Assembly (NCBI RefSeq): GCF_051851475.1
Contig: NZ_JBPUSJ010000012.1
Span: 69,070-133,069 of the forward strand
Length of the DNA stretch: 64,000 nucleotides
From: Carboxylicivirga taeanensis
GTDB taxonomy: Bacteria > Bacteroidota > Bacteroidia > Bacteroidales > Marinilabiliaceae
Reading direction: 5' to 3'
Positions within the stretch are counted from its first letter, which is position 1; every line of letters starts with the position of its first letter. The translations under genes and the position numbers were made by a program. The notes beneath the pieces are model-generated. The model was given only the letters and a program-made list of their open reading frames with translations, did no database searches and was not told the origin of the DNA. This document shows, piece by piece, positions 1 to 8,891 of the stretch.

Positions 1-1
1 T

Positions 2-526
2 TCTGATACAGAAGAAGAAGTGGTTTTACTTCAGTCGCTGTGTGCCGATTTGGGCGTGAAGGCTATCCCAACTAAAGCCTGGGCAATGGGCGGCGATGGA
101 GCAATGGCTTTGGCTCAAGCGGTGGTGGAAGAGACAGAAGCCAACAAAAACAATTTTAAGCCATTGTATGATCATAATCTGGGGGTTAAAGAAAAAATAG
201 AGACCATTGCCCGTGAAATATATGGAGCCGATGGTGTTGATTTCTCCAAGCAGGCTTTGGCGGACATCAAAAAAATAGAAAGCCTTGAGCTGGATAAGTT
301 ACCGATATGTATGGCTAAAACTCAGAAGTCATTCTCCGATAACGAAAAGCTGATTGGACGACCTAAAGGGTTTACGGTAACCGTGCGTGAGTTCGAAATT
401 GCAGCAGGTGCCGGTTTTATCATTCCTATCTTGGGTAAGATGATGCGCATGCCTGGCTTACCTTCTGTGCCGGCATCAGAAGGCATGGATATTGATGAAA
501 ATGGCGTTATTACTGGCTTGTCATAA
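2..526 (+). CDS. fhs: Formate--tetrahydrofolate ligase, C-terminal part (5' end outside window)
   Basis: The open frame runs in from the left edge of the window, so only the last ~174 residues are present. The enzyme joins formate to tetrahydrofolate using ATP, giving 10-formyl-THF for one-carbon metabolism in the cytoplasm. The recognisable C-terminal signature is the block GRPKGFTVTVREFEIAAGAG followed by the LPSVPASEGMDID ending, typical of the family, and the frame closes with the usual short tail. It is followed by a strong hairpin terminator shared with the convergent peptidase gene. The GTG at position 20 is internal and not a start. Confident from motif recognition. Confidence 0.93.
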   Translation, partial: SDTEEEVVLLQSLCADLGVKAIPTKAWAMGGDGAMALAQAVVEETEANKNNFKPLYDHNLGVKEKIETIAREIYGADGVDFSKQALADIKKIESLELDKLPICMAKTQKSFSDNEKLIGRPKGFTVTVREFEIAAGAGFIIPILGKMMRMPGLPSVPASEGMDIDENGVITGLS

Positions 527-549
527 AAACAAACTACCTATAAAAGCAA

Positions 550-577
550 AAAACCTCGCCTGAAAGCGAGGTTTTTT
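550..577. terminator. Bidirectional intrinsic terminator
   Basis: CCTCGC (554-559) pairs with GCGAGG (566-571) around a 6-nt loop, with an A-run before and a T-run after, so it can end transcripts from both convergent genes. Confidence 0.9.
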
Positions 578-595
578 GTTATACCTTTCTAAAGT

Positions 596-2257
596 TTATT
601 CCTCAGTAGGGAGCTCTCTTAATTTAAGGTGTTCACCGGCATCTTTAACAATTGTGCGGTAGTACTCCTGCGAGTAGCCAGGGAATTTGGCGTGCGCGGG
701 ATTACCATGCTCATTGCGCTTAAACACGCCGTTTTCTTCTTCATGCAGGTTACCATCGTTGTATTTCACCAACAGGAACTCACCTAGCTTGCGCCATCTT
801 TCAGTTACCAGCTCAGCCTGGTTAATCGAAAAATCAGTTAAAAACTGGCGGGCCAGTTCCGGGTTCTGATCGTACAAGGCTTTAGCAGACTGGTCTATTG
901 CTGTGGTGTATGATGTTAAGTTATCTTCCAGTTCTTTTTGAACCTTTTTTATATCCTCAATCATGTGGCTGTAGCGGCCATATGCCTGGTTACTTACAAA
1001 GGTGAATACCCAGAATGATGAATCCCAGGTGAAGTTAAGCAGGTCACCTGTGCCTTGAGCCAAACACTTAGGTACGTCTGTCATACCTGCATACATCGGC
1101 ATATAAACGCTTGAAGCGGCATCATCCACACCAAACCATAGGATACCACCAATGTGGTTGGGCAGCCAGTTGCGCATTTGAGCTACAAACGAAAAACCGG
1201 TTTGCTGCGTCGCAATCGCACGCTCATTAAAGAATTTTTCACCATCTACTTCCCAGGTTAAAGGGCGGAAGCGGTAAGGCTTGCTGTAAGGACCGGCACC
1301 GGCATCTTTCGTCATATCAAGCGGCGTTCCTTCATAGTGGTCGCGCATAATATTCATCACATCGCGGTGCGATATTTTCCTGTCCGGCTTGATGTAAAGG
1401 GGCATACGGTCGAGAGAGTTACCTAAAGCATAGTCTACATATTCGCCCATTTCGGCCGGGTTCATAATGTTGAATGCGCTCCATACACGTGCATCGCAAA
1501 AGCGAACAGCTCCAAAGTCAAGTGGGGCATAGGCATCGGCAAAGCTAAAATCTTTGTTTTTTCCATCAAAGTAGCCTTTTTCTCTGGCAAAGGAAATAAC
1601 ATCTTCTGAGTACAGGCAGTTTTCCTTGTCTTTTAAAGGGAAAGTAGTGATGCGGGCCTGATTGGCGTGAGCCGATACGTATCCGTCAGGAATTTTAACG
1701 GCTACCCATACAGCACCTTTGTTATTTTCACCTTTACCAATCATCTCCATTACCCAAACTTCGTCTTTGTCAACAATAGAGAAGGATTCGCCAGAGCTGT
1801 AATAGCCATGCTCAGCTACCAGGTCAGTCATCACCTGAATGGCTTCGCGAGCAGTTTTGGCGCGCTGAAGCGTGATGTATATAAGGCTTCCATAATCAAT
1901 TAACCCATTCTTGTCCTTCAATTCAGGTCGTCCGCCAAAGGTTGTTTCAGCAATGGTGAGCTGGTGCTCGTTCATGTTACCAATTACCGTGTAAGTTTGA
2001 CTTACTTGTGGTATCTCCCCCAGGTATTTACCAGTATCCCATTCATGCACCTTTAGCATTGTTCCGGCTTCGTAGGTGGCGGCCGGCCAAAAGTAAAGTT
2101 CGCCATATAAATCGTGCGAATCAGCCGCATAAGAAACCAATGTGGAACCATCTGTTGAGGCATTTTTTGTGACCAAAATATTGGTACAGGCATTGGCAGG
2201 TGTCATGTGTAGCAACATGGCCGCAACTCCCATCAATGCAATTAATCTTTTCATCAT
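596..2257 (-). CDS. Secreted C69-family dipeptidase
   Basis: A 553-residue N-terminal-nucleophile hydrolase of peptidase family C69 (PepD-like). A signal peptide of ~23 residues ends in PANA and is followed directly by Cys24 in CTNILVTK. In this family the Cys exposed by processing is the catalytic nucleophile, so export and activation may be coupled. Further family landmarks are GGRPELKDKNGLIDYG and the long C-terminal half seen in Bacteroidota secreted members. It probably cleaves dipeptides in the periplasm or outside. A TATATTTG -7 element lies upstream on the minus strand. It is monocistronic, convergent with fhs and divergent from the kinase gene. Confidence 0.85.
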   Translation of the reverse strand: MMKRLIALMGVAAMLLHMTPANACTNILVTKNASTDGSTLVSYAADSHDLYGELYFWPAATYEAGTMLKVHEWDTGKYLGEIPQVSQTYTVIGNMNEHQLTIAETTFGGRPELKDKNGLIDYGSLIYITLQRAKTAREAIQVMTDLVAEHGYYSSGESFSIVDKDEVWVMEMIGKGENNKGAVWVAVKIPDGYVSAHANQARITTFPLKDKENCLYSEDVISFAREKGYFDGKNKDFSFADAYAPLDFGAVRFCDARVWSAFNIMNPAEMGEYVDYALGNSLDRMPLYIKPDRKISHRDVMNIMRDHYEGTPLDMTKDAGAGPYSKPYRFRPLTWEVDGEKFFNERAIATQQTGFSFVAQMRNWLPNHIGGILWFGVDDAASSVYMPMYAGMTDVPKCLAQGTGDLLNFTWDSSFWVFTFVSNQAYGRYSHMIEDIKKVQKELEDNLTSYTTAIDQSAKALYDQNPELARQFLTDFSINQAELVTERWRKLGEFLLVKYNDGNLHEEENGVFKRNEHGNPAHAKFPGYSQEYYRTIVKDAGEHLKLRELPTEE

Positions 2258-2294
2258 ATCAATTGAATATTAAGTGAAAATATTTGTTCTGACA

Positions 2295-2323
2295 CAAATA
2301 TATAAAATCCCAACTATTACAAA
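2295..2323 (-). promoter_or_regulatory. Bacteroidota-type promoter for the C69 peptidase gene
   Basis: On the minus strand TATATTTG (2302-2295) matches TAnnTTTG, and TTTG (2323-2320) lies 17 nt upstream. The spacing is slightly short of the usual 19. Confidence 0.5.
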
Positions 2324-2444
2324 GTGAGATTTGACAGGTTTCGACCCTTGCATTAAAAGCGGGTAGCTCTTAACATATTTCCTTAACTGCTTGCTATTTA
2401 CTCCCATTTTTAGTTATTTGCACAAAGAGATACATTGGGGGAAG

Positions 2445-4664
2445 ATGTGCATCAGCAATGATTTAATCCAGGCGTTAGACTATTCAGAAAGCATTGTAAT
2501 CCTGACGGATTTAAATGGTTCCATTCGCTATGTCAATAATAGTTTTGTCGAAAAGTATGGTTATCAACGCGATGAGGTATACGGAAAAACCCCACGGCTC
2601 TTTAAGAGCAAGCATCACGACAGCAACTATTACCAGCAGCTGTGGACAACAATCAACAATCGTCAAACCTGGAGGGGCGAGTTTAAGAACATCACTAAAT
2701 CAGGCGCCTATATCTGGGAAAAGGCGGTTATTAACCCGGTTAAAAATGAGCGGGGAGAATTAACCGGATTCATTGCGGTGAAGGAAGACATCACGCGCCA
2801 GCGTGAGTTAGAACTGCAGTTGACCGCGGATACCAGTTTTTTGAATGAGCTGTTTGATAATTCACCGGTTGGTATTGCCATCCTGAAACCCATCTACAAA
2901 CAGGATAAGATTATTGATTTTCAGGTGGTAAGAGCGAATCCTTCCGCCGGGGTTGTTGTTGGGCGACTGGGCATTGTTGGTTTGAAGATCAGTGATATAC
3001 TGCCAGAATACTCAATGGATAAGAAAAGCCTTGACCAGGTTATGAAACGCAAATTATCTTTTGAGTCGCACCTGAAAGATATTGGTAAACATATTCGATA
3101 CCGGACTTTCCCATTTGGTAAGCAGCGGGTTTGCCTGTTTTTTTATGATGTTTCGCCTTACCGACAAACGATACAGGCACTGGAAGCGAGTGAGCAGCGC
3201 TATTTTTCGCTGGTAGAAGATGCACCTGCATTGATTAGTCGCTTTAACCGGGACGGAATACTGATTTATGCCAATGAGGCCTATTGTAAAGCCTTTGAAG
3301 TAAAGCGGGAGGAGCTAATTGGTAAATGTATTTATGACTGGTACCCCGAAGAAGAAAAAGCACGGGCCAAACAAGTGGTTCAGTCTTTAACAGCTGAGAA
3401 TGCGATTAGTGTAGTGGAGCATCAGGCGGTGCTGGGCAGTGGTCAAACAAAATGGATGAGGTGGTTAGACCGGGCCCTGGTAGACTCTAAAGGGAATATA
3501 TTTGAATACCAATCGGTAGGGATGGATTTAACCCCTCTGAAGAAAAGTGAGCTGGAGCTTATTCAACATCGCAATAAGCTGGATGCCATTGTAAACAATA
3601 CGGTGGCCGGCATTGGGGTGGTTTCGCCGCAAGGGCAATTTGTGTTGGTAAATGAGCACTTTCAAAAAATGATTGGGTACCACAGTAAGGAGGAAATTTA
3701 TGACTGTGAGCACCTTCAGTTTGTTCATCCGCGCTGGAAGGATGTTGCCAACACCAATTTTTTACGCTTGCTGGCCGGTGAGGTCAATGATTACAATTTG
3801 GAGTGTGAAATTCTGAGAAAGGATAAATCTACCTTTTGGGGCGATTTGCACGTATCACCTATTCGGGATATTAATGGTGAAATTATCGAAATAATAGGTA
3901 TCATCACCGATATCACGAAAAAGAAAGAGACCGAATTGCAGCTAAAGGAGCGCGAAGAGAAGCTGCAAGAACTCAATGCTACAAAGGATAAGCTGTTTTC
4001 GATAATTGCACATGACATTAAAAACCCGTTTAACAGTATTTTGGGCTTCTCAAGCTTGCTAAAAAGTAATTTGGATAACTATTCAAAAGAGGAAATTAAA
4101 ACCTATGTGGAGCAAATTGCCATTGGCAGTGAAAATGTTTACAAGTTGTTGGATGATTTGCTGATATGGGCGAAAAGTCAGCTAGGGCAAATGGTGGTGT
4201 GTCCGCAGTACTTCAGGCTCAGGAGTCTGGTGGATATGGCCATCGATAATTACGCCATACAGGCCGAGAACAAGCAGGTGTATTTAATCAATGATGTCAG
4301 GCAGCAGGAGGTTATTTATGCAGATTTGGATATGATGAAGTTTGTTATCCGAAACTTAATCCATAACGCCATTAAATTTACCGGTGCTGAAGGAAAGGTG
4401 ACCTGTTCGGCAGCCATCCGAGGTAACTTTGTTGTTTTATCGATTAAGGACACGGGCATTGGCATTCGGGCCGATAAGCTTAAGACCCTGTTCAGCATTA
4501 ATAACTACATAAGCACCTCGGGCACTTCCAATGAAAAAGGAACTGGCCTGGGCCTGCATCTTTCTTGCGAAATGGTGGAGAAAAACGGCGGGAAAATAGA
4601 AGTGAAGAGTAAGGTGGGACAGGGCACCAATGTACTGGTCTACCTTCCTATGTTGGAACAATAA
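2445..4664 (+). CDS. Multi-PAS sensor histidine kinase (orphan, cytoplasmic)
   Basis: The ATG at 2445 gives 739 residues; an in-frame TTG at 2391 would add 18 unconvincing residues. Four PAS-type domains follow one another (roughly residues 10-125, 140-250, 255-375 and 380-500), then a short coiled linker and the kinase core. The core shows an H-box FSIIAHDIKNPF near residue 520 with the phospho-accepting His, an N-box NLIHNAIKFT near 636, a G1 box DTGIGI near 668 and a G2 box GTGLGL near 700. No transmembrane segment or receiver domain is seen, so it should sense an intracellular signal (redox, ligand or light cannot be told) and phosphorylate a response regulator encoded elsewhere. Confidence 0.88.
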   Translation: MCISNDLIQALDYSESIVILTDLNGSIRYVNNSFVEKYGYQRDEVYGKTPRLFKSKHHDSNYYQQLWTTINNRQTWRGEFKNITKSGAYIWEKAVINPVKNERGELTGFIAVKEDITRQRELELQLTADTSFLNELFDNSPVGIAILKPIYKQDKIIDFQVVRANPSAGVVVGRLGIVGLKISDILPEYSMDKKSLDQVMKRKLSFESHLKDIGKHIRYRTFPFGKQRVCLFFYDVSPYRQTIQALEASEQRYFSLVEDAPALISRFNRDGILIYANEAYCKAFEVKREELIGKCIYDWYPEEEKARAKQVVQSLTAENAISVVEHQAVLGSGQTKWMRWLDRALVDSKGNIFEYQSVGMDLTPLKKSELELIQHRNKLDAIVNNTVAGIGVVSPQGQFVLVNEHFQKMIGYHSKEEIYDCEHLQFVHPRWKDVANTNFLRLLAGEVNDYNLECEILRKDKSTFWGDLHVSPIRDINGEIIEIIGIITDITKKKETELQLKEREEKLQELNATKDKLFSIIAHDIKNPFNSILGFSSLLKSNLDNYSKEEIKTYVEQIAIGSENVYKLLDDLLIWAKSQLGQMVVCPQYFRLRSLVDMAIDNYAIQAENKQVYLINDVRQQEVIYADLDMMKFVIRNLIHNAIKFTGAEGKVTCSAAIRGNFVVLSIKDTGIGIRADKLKTLFSINNYISTSGTSNEKGTGLGLHLSCEMVEKNGGKIEVKSKVGQGTNVLVYLPMLEQ

Positions 4665-4669
4665 AAAAA

Positions 4670-4700
4670 GGCGCCGAATCAGTATCCGGCGCCAGGTATT
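4670..4700. terminator. Bidirectional terminator between the kinase gene and kdsA
   Basis: GGCGCCG (4670-4676) pairs with CGGCGCC (4687-4693). It is preceded by an A-run serving kdsA on the minus strand and followed by a T-rich stretch serving the kinase. Confidence 0.75.
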
Positions 4701-4715
4701 TTATCTCTTTTTAGC

Positions 4716-5537
4716 TTAAAAGCCGTTCACTACTTTTCGAATCTCCACTAAACGCCCCATCAGGCCTTCAAGCAGATCAAGATGCAGCATGTTTGCTCCA
4801 TCTGATTTTGCGTTAGCCGGGTCAAAGTGTGTTTCGATAAACAGACCATCGGCACCAACGGCAATACCAGCGCGCGCGATTGTTTCAATCAATGCTGGTT
4901 TACCACCTGTTACACCGCTCGATTGGTTAGGCTGTTGTAATGAGTGGGTGATGTCCAGCACAACCGGTACTTCAAACTGCTTCATGGCAGGAATGCCCCG
5001 GTAGTCCACAATCATGTCCTGATAGCCAAACATCGTCCCTCTATCGGTGAGGATAACCTGGCTGTTGTGCGAATCCCTCACTTTGTTTACCGCAAAAACC
5101 ATGGATTCGGGGCTCAGAAACTGTCCTTTCTTAATATTGACCACTTTACCGGTGTTGGCGGCTGCTACCAATAAATCTGTTTGGCGGCACAAAAATGCGG
5201 GTACCTGCAACACATCCACATACTCCGCAGCCATGGCAGCTTCCTCGGCAGCATGAATATCGGTTACTGTTGGGATATCAAACGTTTCACTCACCTTGCG
5301 CAGGATTTTTAGAGCCTTCTCATCGCCAATGCCACTGAATGAATCGATGCGTGAGCGGTTGGCTTTGCGGTAGGAACCTTTGAAAATGTAAGGTATTTGC
5401 AGTTTGTTGGTAATCTCAACCACACGTTCGGCAATGCGCAGCGCCATTTCTTCACCTTCGATGGCACAGGGGCCGGCCATCAGGAAGAAATTACCGCTAT
5501 CGGTATGTTTAATTTTTGGTATTTTATTTATATCCAT
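4716..5537 (-). CDS. kdsA: 3-deoxy-8-phosphooctulonate synthase
   Basis: A 273-residue enzyme that condenses phosphoenolpyruvate with arabinose 5-phosphate to Kdo 8-phosphate, the precursor of lipopolysaccharide inner-core Kdo. Landmarks are MAGPCAIE near the N terminus, FKGSYRKANRSR, the DIHAAEEA and VPAFLCRQTDLL active-site stretches, and LDITHSLQQPNQSSG ahead of the C-terminal IETHFDPANAKSDG. Length is normal for KdsA. It lies 120 bp downstream of rarA on the same strand and may share its transcript. Its presence shows a Gram-negative envelope with LPS. Confidence 0.95.
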   Translation of the reverse strand: MDINKIPKIKHTDSGNFFLMAGPCAIEGEEMALRIAERVVEITNKLQIPYIFKGSYRKANRSRIDSFSGIGDEKALKILRKVSETFDIPTVTDIHAAEEAAMAAEYVDVLQVPAFLCRQTDLLVAAANTGKVVNIKKGQFLSPESMVFAVNKVRDSHNSQVILTDRGTMFGYQDMIVDYRGIPAMKQFEVPVVLDITHSLQQPNQSSGVTGGKPALIETIARAGIAVGADGLFIETHFDPANAKSDGANMLHLDLLEGLMGRLVEIRKVVNGF

Positions 5538-5657
5538 GATTTTAAAATAGTCCGGCGTCCGCAGGTGGGAATCCGGTGTTGGTATTATTTACTGTTTACA
5601 AAAATAGGCATTGCTTCCGACAAATTTTAATCAATTGCCCACTATCCTTGTTTCTTT

Positions 5658-6941
5658 CTATTTCTCGTATTTATCCTTCCACAAAAATTTCATGCGTTCA
5701 TCAACTTTGGCTTCCTGCTGGTTGCCCTGCGGGTAGTAAACGCGCTTGTTTTTTAAGTCATCCGGCATGTATTGCTGCTCTACAAAATTATTGGGATAGG
5801 CATGCGCATACATGTATTCTTTGCCGTAGTTGAGCTCTTTCATTAGTTTGGTTGGTGCATTGCGCAAGTGTAAAGGAACTGGCAAGTTGCCGGTTTGTTT
5901 CACCAGCGACTGGGCATCGTTAATGGCTTGATAGGCTGAATTACTTTTAGGGCTGGTGGCCAGGTAAATGGTTACCTGCGACAGGATGATGCGCGATTCG
6001 GGCCAGCCAACCATTTTAATGGCTTCAAAGCAATTGGTAGCCAGCAATAGCGCGTTGGGATTGGCCAAGCCAATATCTTCCGAAGCTGAGATGATGAGGC
6101 GTCGGGCAATAAACTTTGGGTCTTCGCCACCTTCCACCATGCGGGCCAGCCAGTAAACAGCGGCATCGGGGTCGCTGCCTCGGATGGATTTGATAAAGGC
6201 TGAAATGATGTCGTAATGCATCTCGCCATTTTTATCATACTGGGCCGGATTTTGTTGCAGGTTGGTAGTTACCAGCTCATCTGTAATTTCTATGTGTTCA
6301 TTAGTTATTTCGGCATTGGTTACCAACTCCAGAATATTAAGCAATTTCCGGGCGTCGCCACCGGAGTAGCGCAGCAGGGCGGTATCTTCTTTCACCGAAA
6401 TGCTTTTCATTTTTAGCAGGATGTCTCCTTTCAACACCTTATCCACCAGCTCCAGTAAATCTTCTTTTTCCAGTGCTTTAAGAACATACACCTGGCAGCG
6501 CGACAAGAGAGGCGAAATAACCTCAAACGATGGGTTTTCGGTAGTGGCGCCAATCAGTGTCACCACGCCTTCCTCTACAGCACCCAGCAGGCTATCCTGT
6601 TGCGACTTGCTGAAGCGGTGAATCTCATCGATGAACAGAATGGGAGAGGGTGAGCTAAAAAAGCGTGCTTTACGGGCTTTTTCGATGGCTTCGCGCACAT
6701 CTTTTACACCGGAGTTAACGGCCGACAAAACAAAAAACGGGCGCTCAAGCTGCTTGGCAATAATTTTTGCCAGCGTGGTTTTTCCTACCCCGGGAGGCCC
6801 CCACAAGATGATGGACGAAATCATTTTGCGATCAATCATTTTACGAAGTACGGCACCTTTGCCAACCAGGTGCTTCTGACCAATATACTGTTCGAGGTTT
6901 GTAGGCCGCATGCGTTCGGCCAAAGGAGGATATCCACTCAT
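5658..6941 (-). CDS. rarA: Replication-associated recombination ATPase RarA (MgsA)
   Basis: A 427-residue AAA+ clamp-loader-like ATPase that acts at stalled replication forks and single-strand gaps. The N-terminal PLAERMRPTNLEQYIGQ is the family opening. Walker A is GPPGVGKTT at residues 48-56, Walker B/sensor is ILFIDEIHRFSKSQQD, and TTENPSFEV with the SRC motif follows. The C-terminal half carries the MgsA tetramerisation region (GSDPDAAVYWLARM, EDPKFIARRL, EDIGLANPNAL). Length matches the family. A TATTTTTG element (minus strand, 6969-6962) just upstream suggests its own promoter. Confidence 0.95.
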   Translation of the reverse strand: MSGYPPLAERMRPTNLEQYIGQKHLVGKGAVLRKMIDRKMISSIILWGPPGVGKTTLAKIIAKQLERPFFVLSAVNSGVKDVREAIEKARKARFFSSPSPILFIDEIHRFSKSQQDSLLGAVEEGVVTLIGATTENPSFEVISPLLSRCQVYVLKALEKEDLLELVDKVLKGDILLKMKSISVKEDTALLRYSGGDARKLLNILELVTNAEITNEHIEITDELVTTNLQQNPAQYDKNGEMHYDIISAFIKSIRGSDPDAAVYWLARMVEGGEDPKFIARRLIISASEDIGLANPNALLLATNCFEAIKMVGWPESRIILSQVTIYLATSPKSNSAYQAINDAQSLVKQTGNLPVPLHLRNAPTKLMKELNYGKEYMYAHAYPNNFVEQQYMPDDLKNKRVYYPQGNQQEAKVDERMKFLWKDKYEK

Positions 6942-7231
6942 GCATCTCTGTTTTAAGAACTCAAAAATACAAATTTCATTTTTGCCTGCAGCAGCAAATA
7001 GAAATGCCCCATGGCAATTGCATTAAAAATTGTTTTTTCAACTCACGCCGTTGAGGCTTCACCTTTTTGGTAATGAGTGTTTGTTTTCAGTTGCATTCAC
7101 AATTTGCAATTCTTTCCTCCGCTTTTGCCAATGGGTCGCAAACGGCGTTACTTATGTTGGTAAAACGCAGACTAAAAAGCATTACCATTTTAATGCGATT
7201 GTCTTATAAAGACAATATTTCTCGTGAGGTT
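6942..7231. other. Intergenic region with rarA promoter and two adjacent hairpins
   Basis: This 290-bp gap holds a probable -7 element for rarA (TATTTTTG, minus strand 6969-6962). It also has two neighbouring inverted repeats, GCATTA/TAATGC (7179-7196) and ATTGTCTT/AAGACAAT (7198-7216). The hairpins lie just past the end of the MBL gene and may act as its 3' end, although neither has a clean T-run. No credible coding frame was found. Confidence 0.5.
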
Positions 7232-8074
7232 TTAATGATCAAACACATCGGTGTAACCTACCATAAAGGCTACATCTCCTTTTTGATATACCTCTTTAGG
7301 AGTACCAAAGAAACAGAGGTTCTTGATAGAGTCAAAAGAACCATCGCCTGCCTGGTAGGCTAGTATAGCTTTTTTTACTTTTGCCAGGTGTTTGTAATTT
7401 ACCTCGGCCGTTCCGTGCGAGCCAAATATTCGGTAGCCCGAATTGCTATGTGCATCAATCGTATTGATGCTTTGCAGATAGGCCTCACAGTTATTAATCA
7501 GCAAGAGGTCGTTGTAGATAAGATCGCCGGTAAAGATGTATCGCCGGGCATGGTCGATGAGCGTAATGGATGCCTTTGAGTGGCCGGGGGTGTGGAGGAC
7601 CTGTATTTTACGCTTACCTAAATCGATGGCTGTGCCAACCGAATATAGCTTGGAGATTTTTAGGCAGAGGGTATCATCACTAAGTACGTCGGTTTTGGTG
7701 AGTGCCAGAATACTATCGGCGGACAGGCGATTCATGAGAAACGGAAGTGCCGGAAGACCAATGGCTTTAAAATCAGAAGCACCACCAATGTGGTCGAAAT
7801 GAAAGTGGGACAGGAGCAAGGTAATCGGCACCGGGCTGAGCGAATCGGCCACCTGTGCCATGCTCTGCATTTTATTTTCGCCTGTGCCGGCATCCAGTAA
7901 TATGGCTTCTTGCTCGCCGATGATTAAAAAGCAGGAGTTACGCTGCGAACTAAGGGGTTCGGAAATAATATAGGTGCTTCTATCGAGCTCCTGGATTTGA
8001 TACCAATCACCTTGATGAGTGCCGCAGCTGGCAGTTATAATAGCAACGATGGTGAAGGTAAGTAGTTGTTTCAT
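7232..8074 (-). CDS. Metallo-beta-lactamase-fold hydrolase, lipoprotein
   Basis: A 280-residue protein with a lipoprotein signal (TASC, modified Cys at about residue 17), so it is exported and lipid-anchored. The metal site motif SHFHFDHIGG (His90, His92, Asp94, His95) is intact, followed by later fold elements VLHTPGHS and FTGDLIYND and a C-terminal GSHG. These place it in the general MBL-fold (glyoxalase-II-like) superfamily; the substrate cannot be inferred. It is the last core gene before the AT-rich accessory block, and its upstream region ends close to the edge of the attC-like site at 8161-8270. Confidence 0.8.
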   Translation of the reverse strand: MKQLLTFTIVAIITASCGTHQGDWYQIQELDRSTYIISEPLSSQRNSCFLIIGEQEAILLDAGTGENKMQSMAQVADSLSPVPITLLLSHFHFDHIGGASDFKAIGLPALPFLMNRLSADSILALTKTDVLSDDTLCLKISKLYSVGTAIDLGKRKIQVLHTPGHSKASITLIDHARRYIFTGDLIYNDLLLINNCEAYLQSINTIDAHSNSGYRIFGSHGTAEVNYKHLAKVKKAILAYQAGDGSFDSIKNLCFFGTPKEVYQKGDVAFMVGYTDVFDH

Positions 8075-8160
8075 GGGGTTGGTTGAGTAGTGTTTGTCAG
8101 GTGATTGGATGTGCGCGGCAGCGGTATTCAGCGACTAAGTAGCCAAAGCGTTGCATTTGG

Positions 8161-8270
8161 GTTTAACTTTTTACTTATGTATAGCCAAATCATCCTTGGC
8201 GGTGGTTGATTAGAACCACTACCGCTCTAATACCCACTGAAACAGCTATTACTTATACAAAATGTTAGGC
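8161..8270 (-). repeat. attC-like recombination site (cassette 1, after the toxin-antitoxin operon)
   Basis: Read on the minus strand, the 110-bp stretch starts with GCCTAAC (8270-8264, fits RYYYAAC) and ends with GTTAAAC (8167-8161, fits GTTRRRY). Inside these R boxes lie complementary L-type boxes TGTATA and TATACA with unequal spacers (about 4 and 10 nt). The centre folds into a strong stem from GTGGTT/AACCAC. The architecture, the length (attC sites are about 57-141 bp) and the place right after the last gene of a minus-strand operon all fit an integron cassette attC. A covariance-model scan would decide. Confidence 0.6.
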
Positions 8271-8283
8271 AAAGTGGTTACTG

Positions 8284-8532
8284 CTATCTCTTTTTATTGG
8301 ATTGAGAAAGAATAGATGCTGCTAAAGTTTTGGTGTCATCATTGTATTTAGAACTTTTAAGAACCTTTGATGCCGTATTTTCCATTTCACTTCTTGTTTG
8401 CTTAGTCGTACTTTTTTGTGATAATGCCGACCCAGCGAGTTTCTTTGCTATTTGTGATGAATTATCATTTATCAAAGTTTTTGCTGCTAAAGAAGCTACA
8501 TTCTTCGAAGTTTGCTTTTGATTTTTAGCCAT
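8284..8532 (-). CDS. Small duplicated helical protein, third gene of the toxin-antitoxin operon
   Basis: An 82-residue, Lys/Ser/Ala-rich protein with no signal peptide and no cysteines. It contains two related ~27-residue units. The first has VASLAAKTL, a short loop, then KKLAGSALSQ; the second has TASKVLKSS, a short loop, then KTLAASILSQ, so each closes on (G/S)(A/I)LSQ. The protein looks like two tandem helical hairpins and is probably nucleic-acid- or protein-binding by charge, but its function is unknown. It starts 14 bp after the toxin-like gene and is the last gene before the attC-like site, so it belongs to the same cassette. Small proteins with this repeat seem familiar as uncharacterised conserved proteins, but that is memory and not checked. 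Confidence 0.7.
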   Translation of the reverse strand: MAKNQKQTSKNVASLAAKTLINDNSSQIAKKLAGSALSQKSTTKQTRSEMENTASKVLKSSKYNDDTKTLAASILSQSNKKR

Positions 8533-8546
8533 ACTTAAATCCTCCT

Positions 8547-8891
8547 TTATTTGAAATTGTTAGAAATCCTATCTCTGTCTTCAATTTCCTTTTTTGATTT
8601 GTGAAATAATTCAATCAAAACAATTCTATTTTCGTGTTCATAGTGAGCATATATCAATCGAAATCCAGAATTAACACCTTTACCTTTAAAAGACTTACTT
8701 GCTATTTTTTTTACTTTAATAACACACGTTTCTATTCCTAAGTTATCAATTCTAAAGCTAAAAGGTGGTCTTTCATTCGGATTTACAAATAAAATTTTCT
8801 TGACAATCTCTATATCTTCAGGTAATGTCCTATATTTTTTAGAAAGGTTCTTTACATCTTTCTTATATTCCTCTAGTTCCTCTATTTTCAT
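8547..8891 (-). CDS. RelE/ParE-superfamily-like toxin
   Basis: A 114-residue basic protein whose layout fits RelE/ParE toxins: an N-terminal helical pair (EEYKKDVKNLSKKYRTLPED), then the beta-sheet core (CVIKVKKIASKSFKG, SGFRLIYAHYEH, NRIVLIELFHKS) and a short charged C-terminal helix. The GFRLIYAHYE and ELFHKS strands carry the basic/aromatic residues expected at the active face. RelE members cut mRNA on the ribosome and ParE members poison gyrase; which applies here cannot be told. Its ATG overlaps the stop of the upstream antitoxin gene by 4 bp, indicating translational coupling. Confidence 0.75.
   Translation of the reverse strand: MKIEELEEYKKDVKNLSKKYRTLPEDIEIVKKILFVNPNERPPFSFRIDNLGIETCVIKVKKIASKSFKGKGVNSGFRLIYAHYEHENRIVLIELFHKSKKEIEDRDRISNNFK

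Noticed and set aside
7067..7363. 98-codon plus-strand frame near the MBL gene
   Set aside because: It overlaps the 3' end of the real MBL gene in antisense and has no protein-like features.
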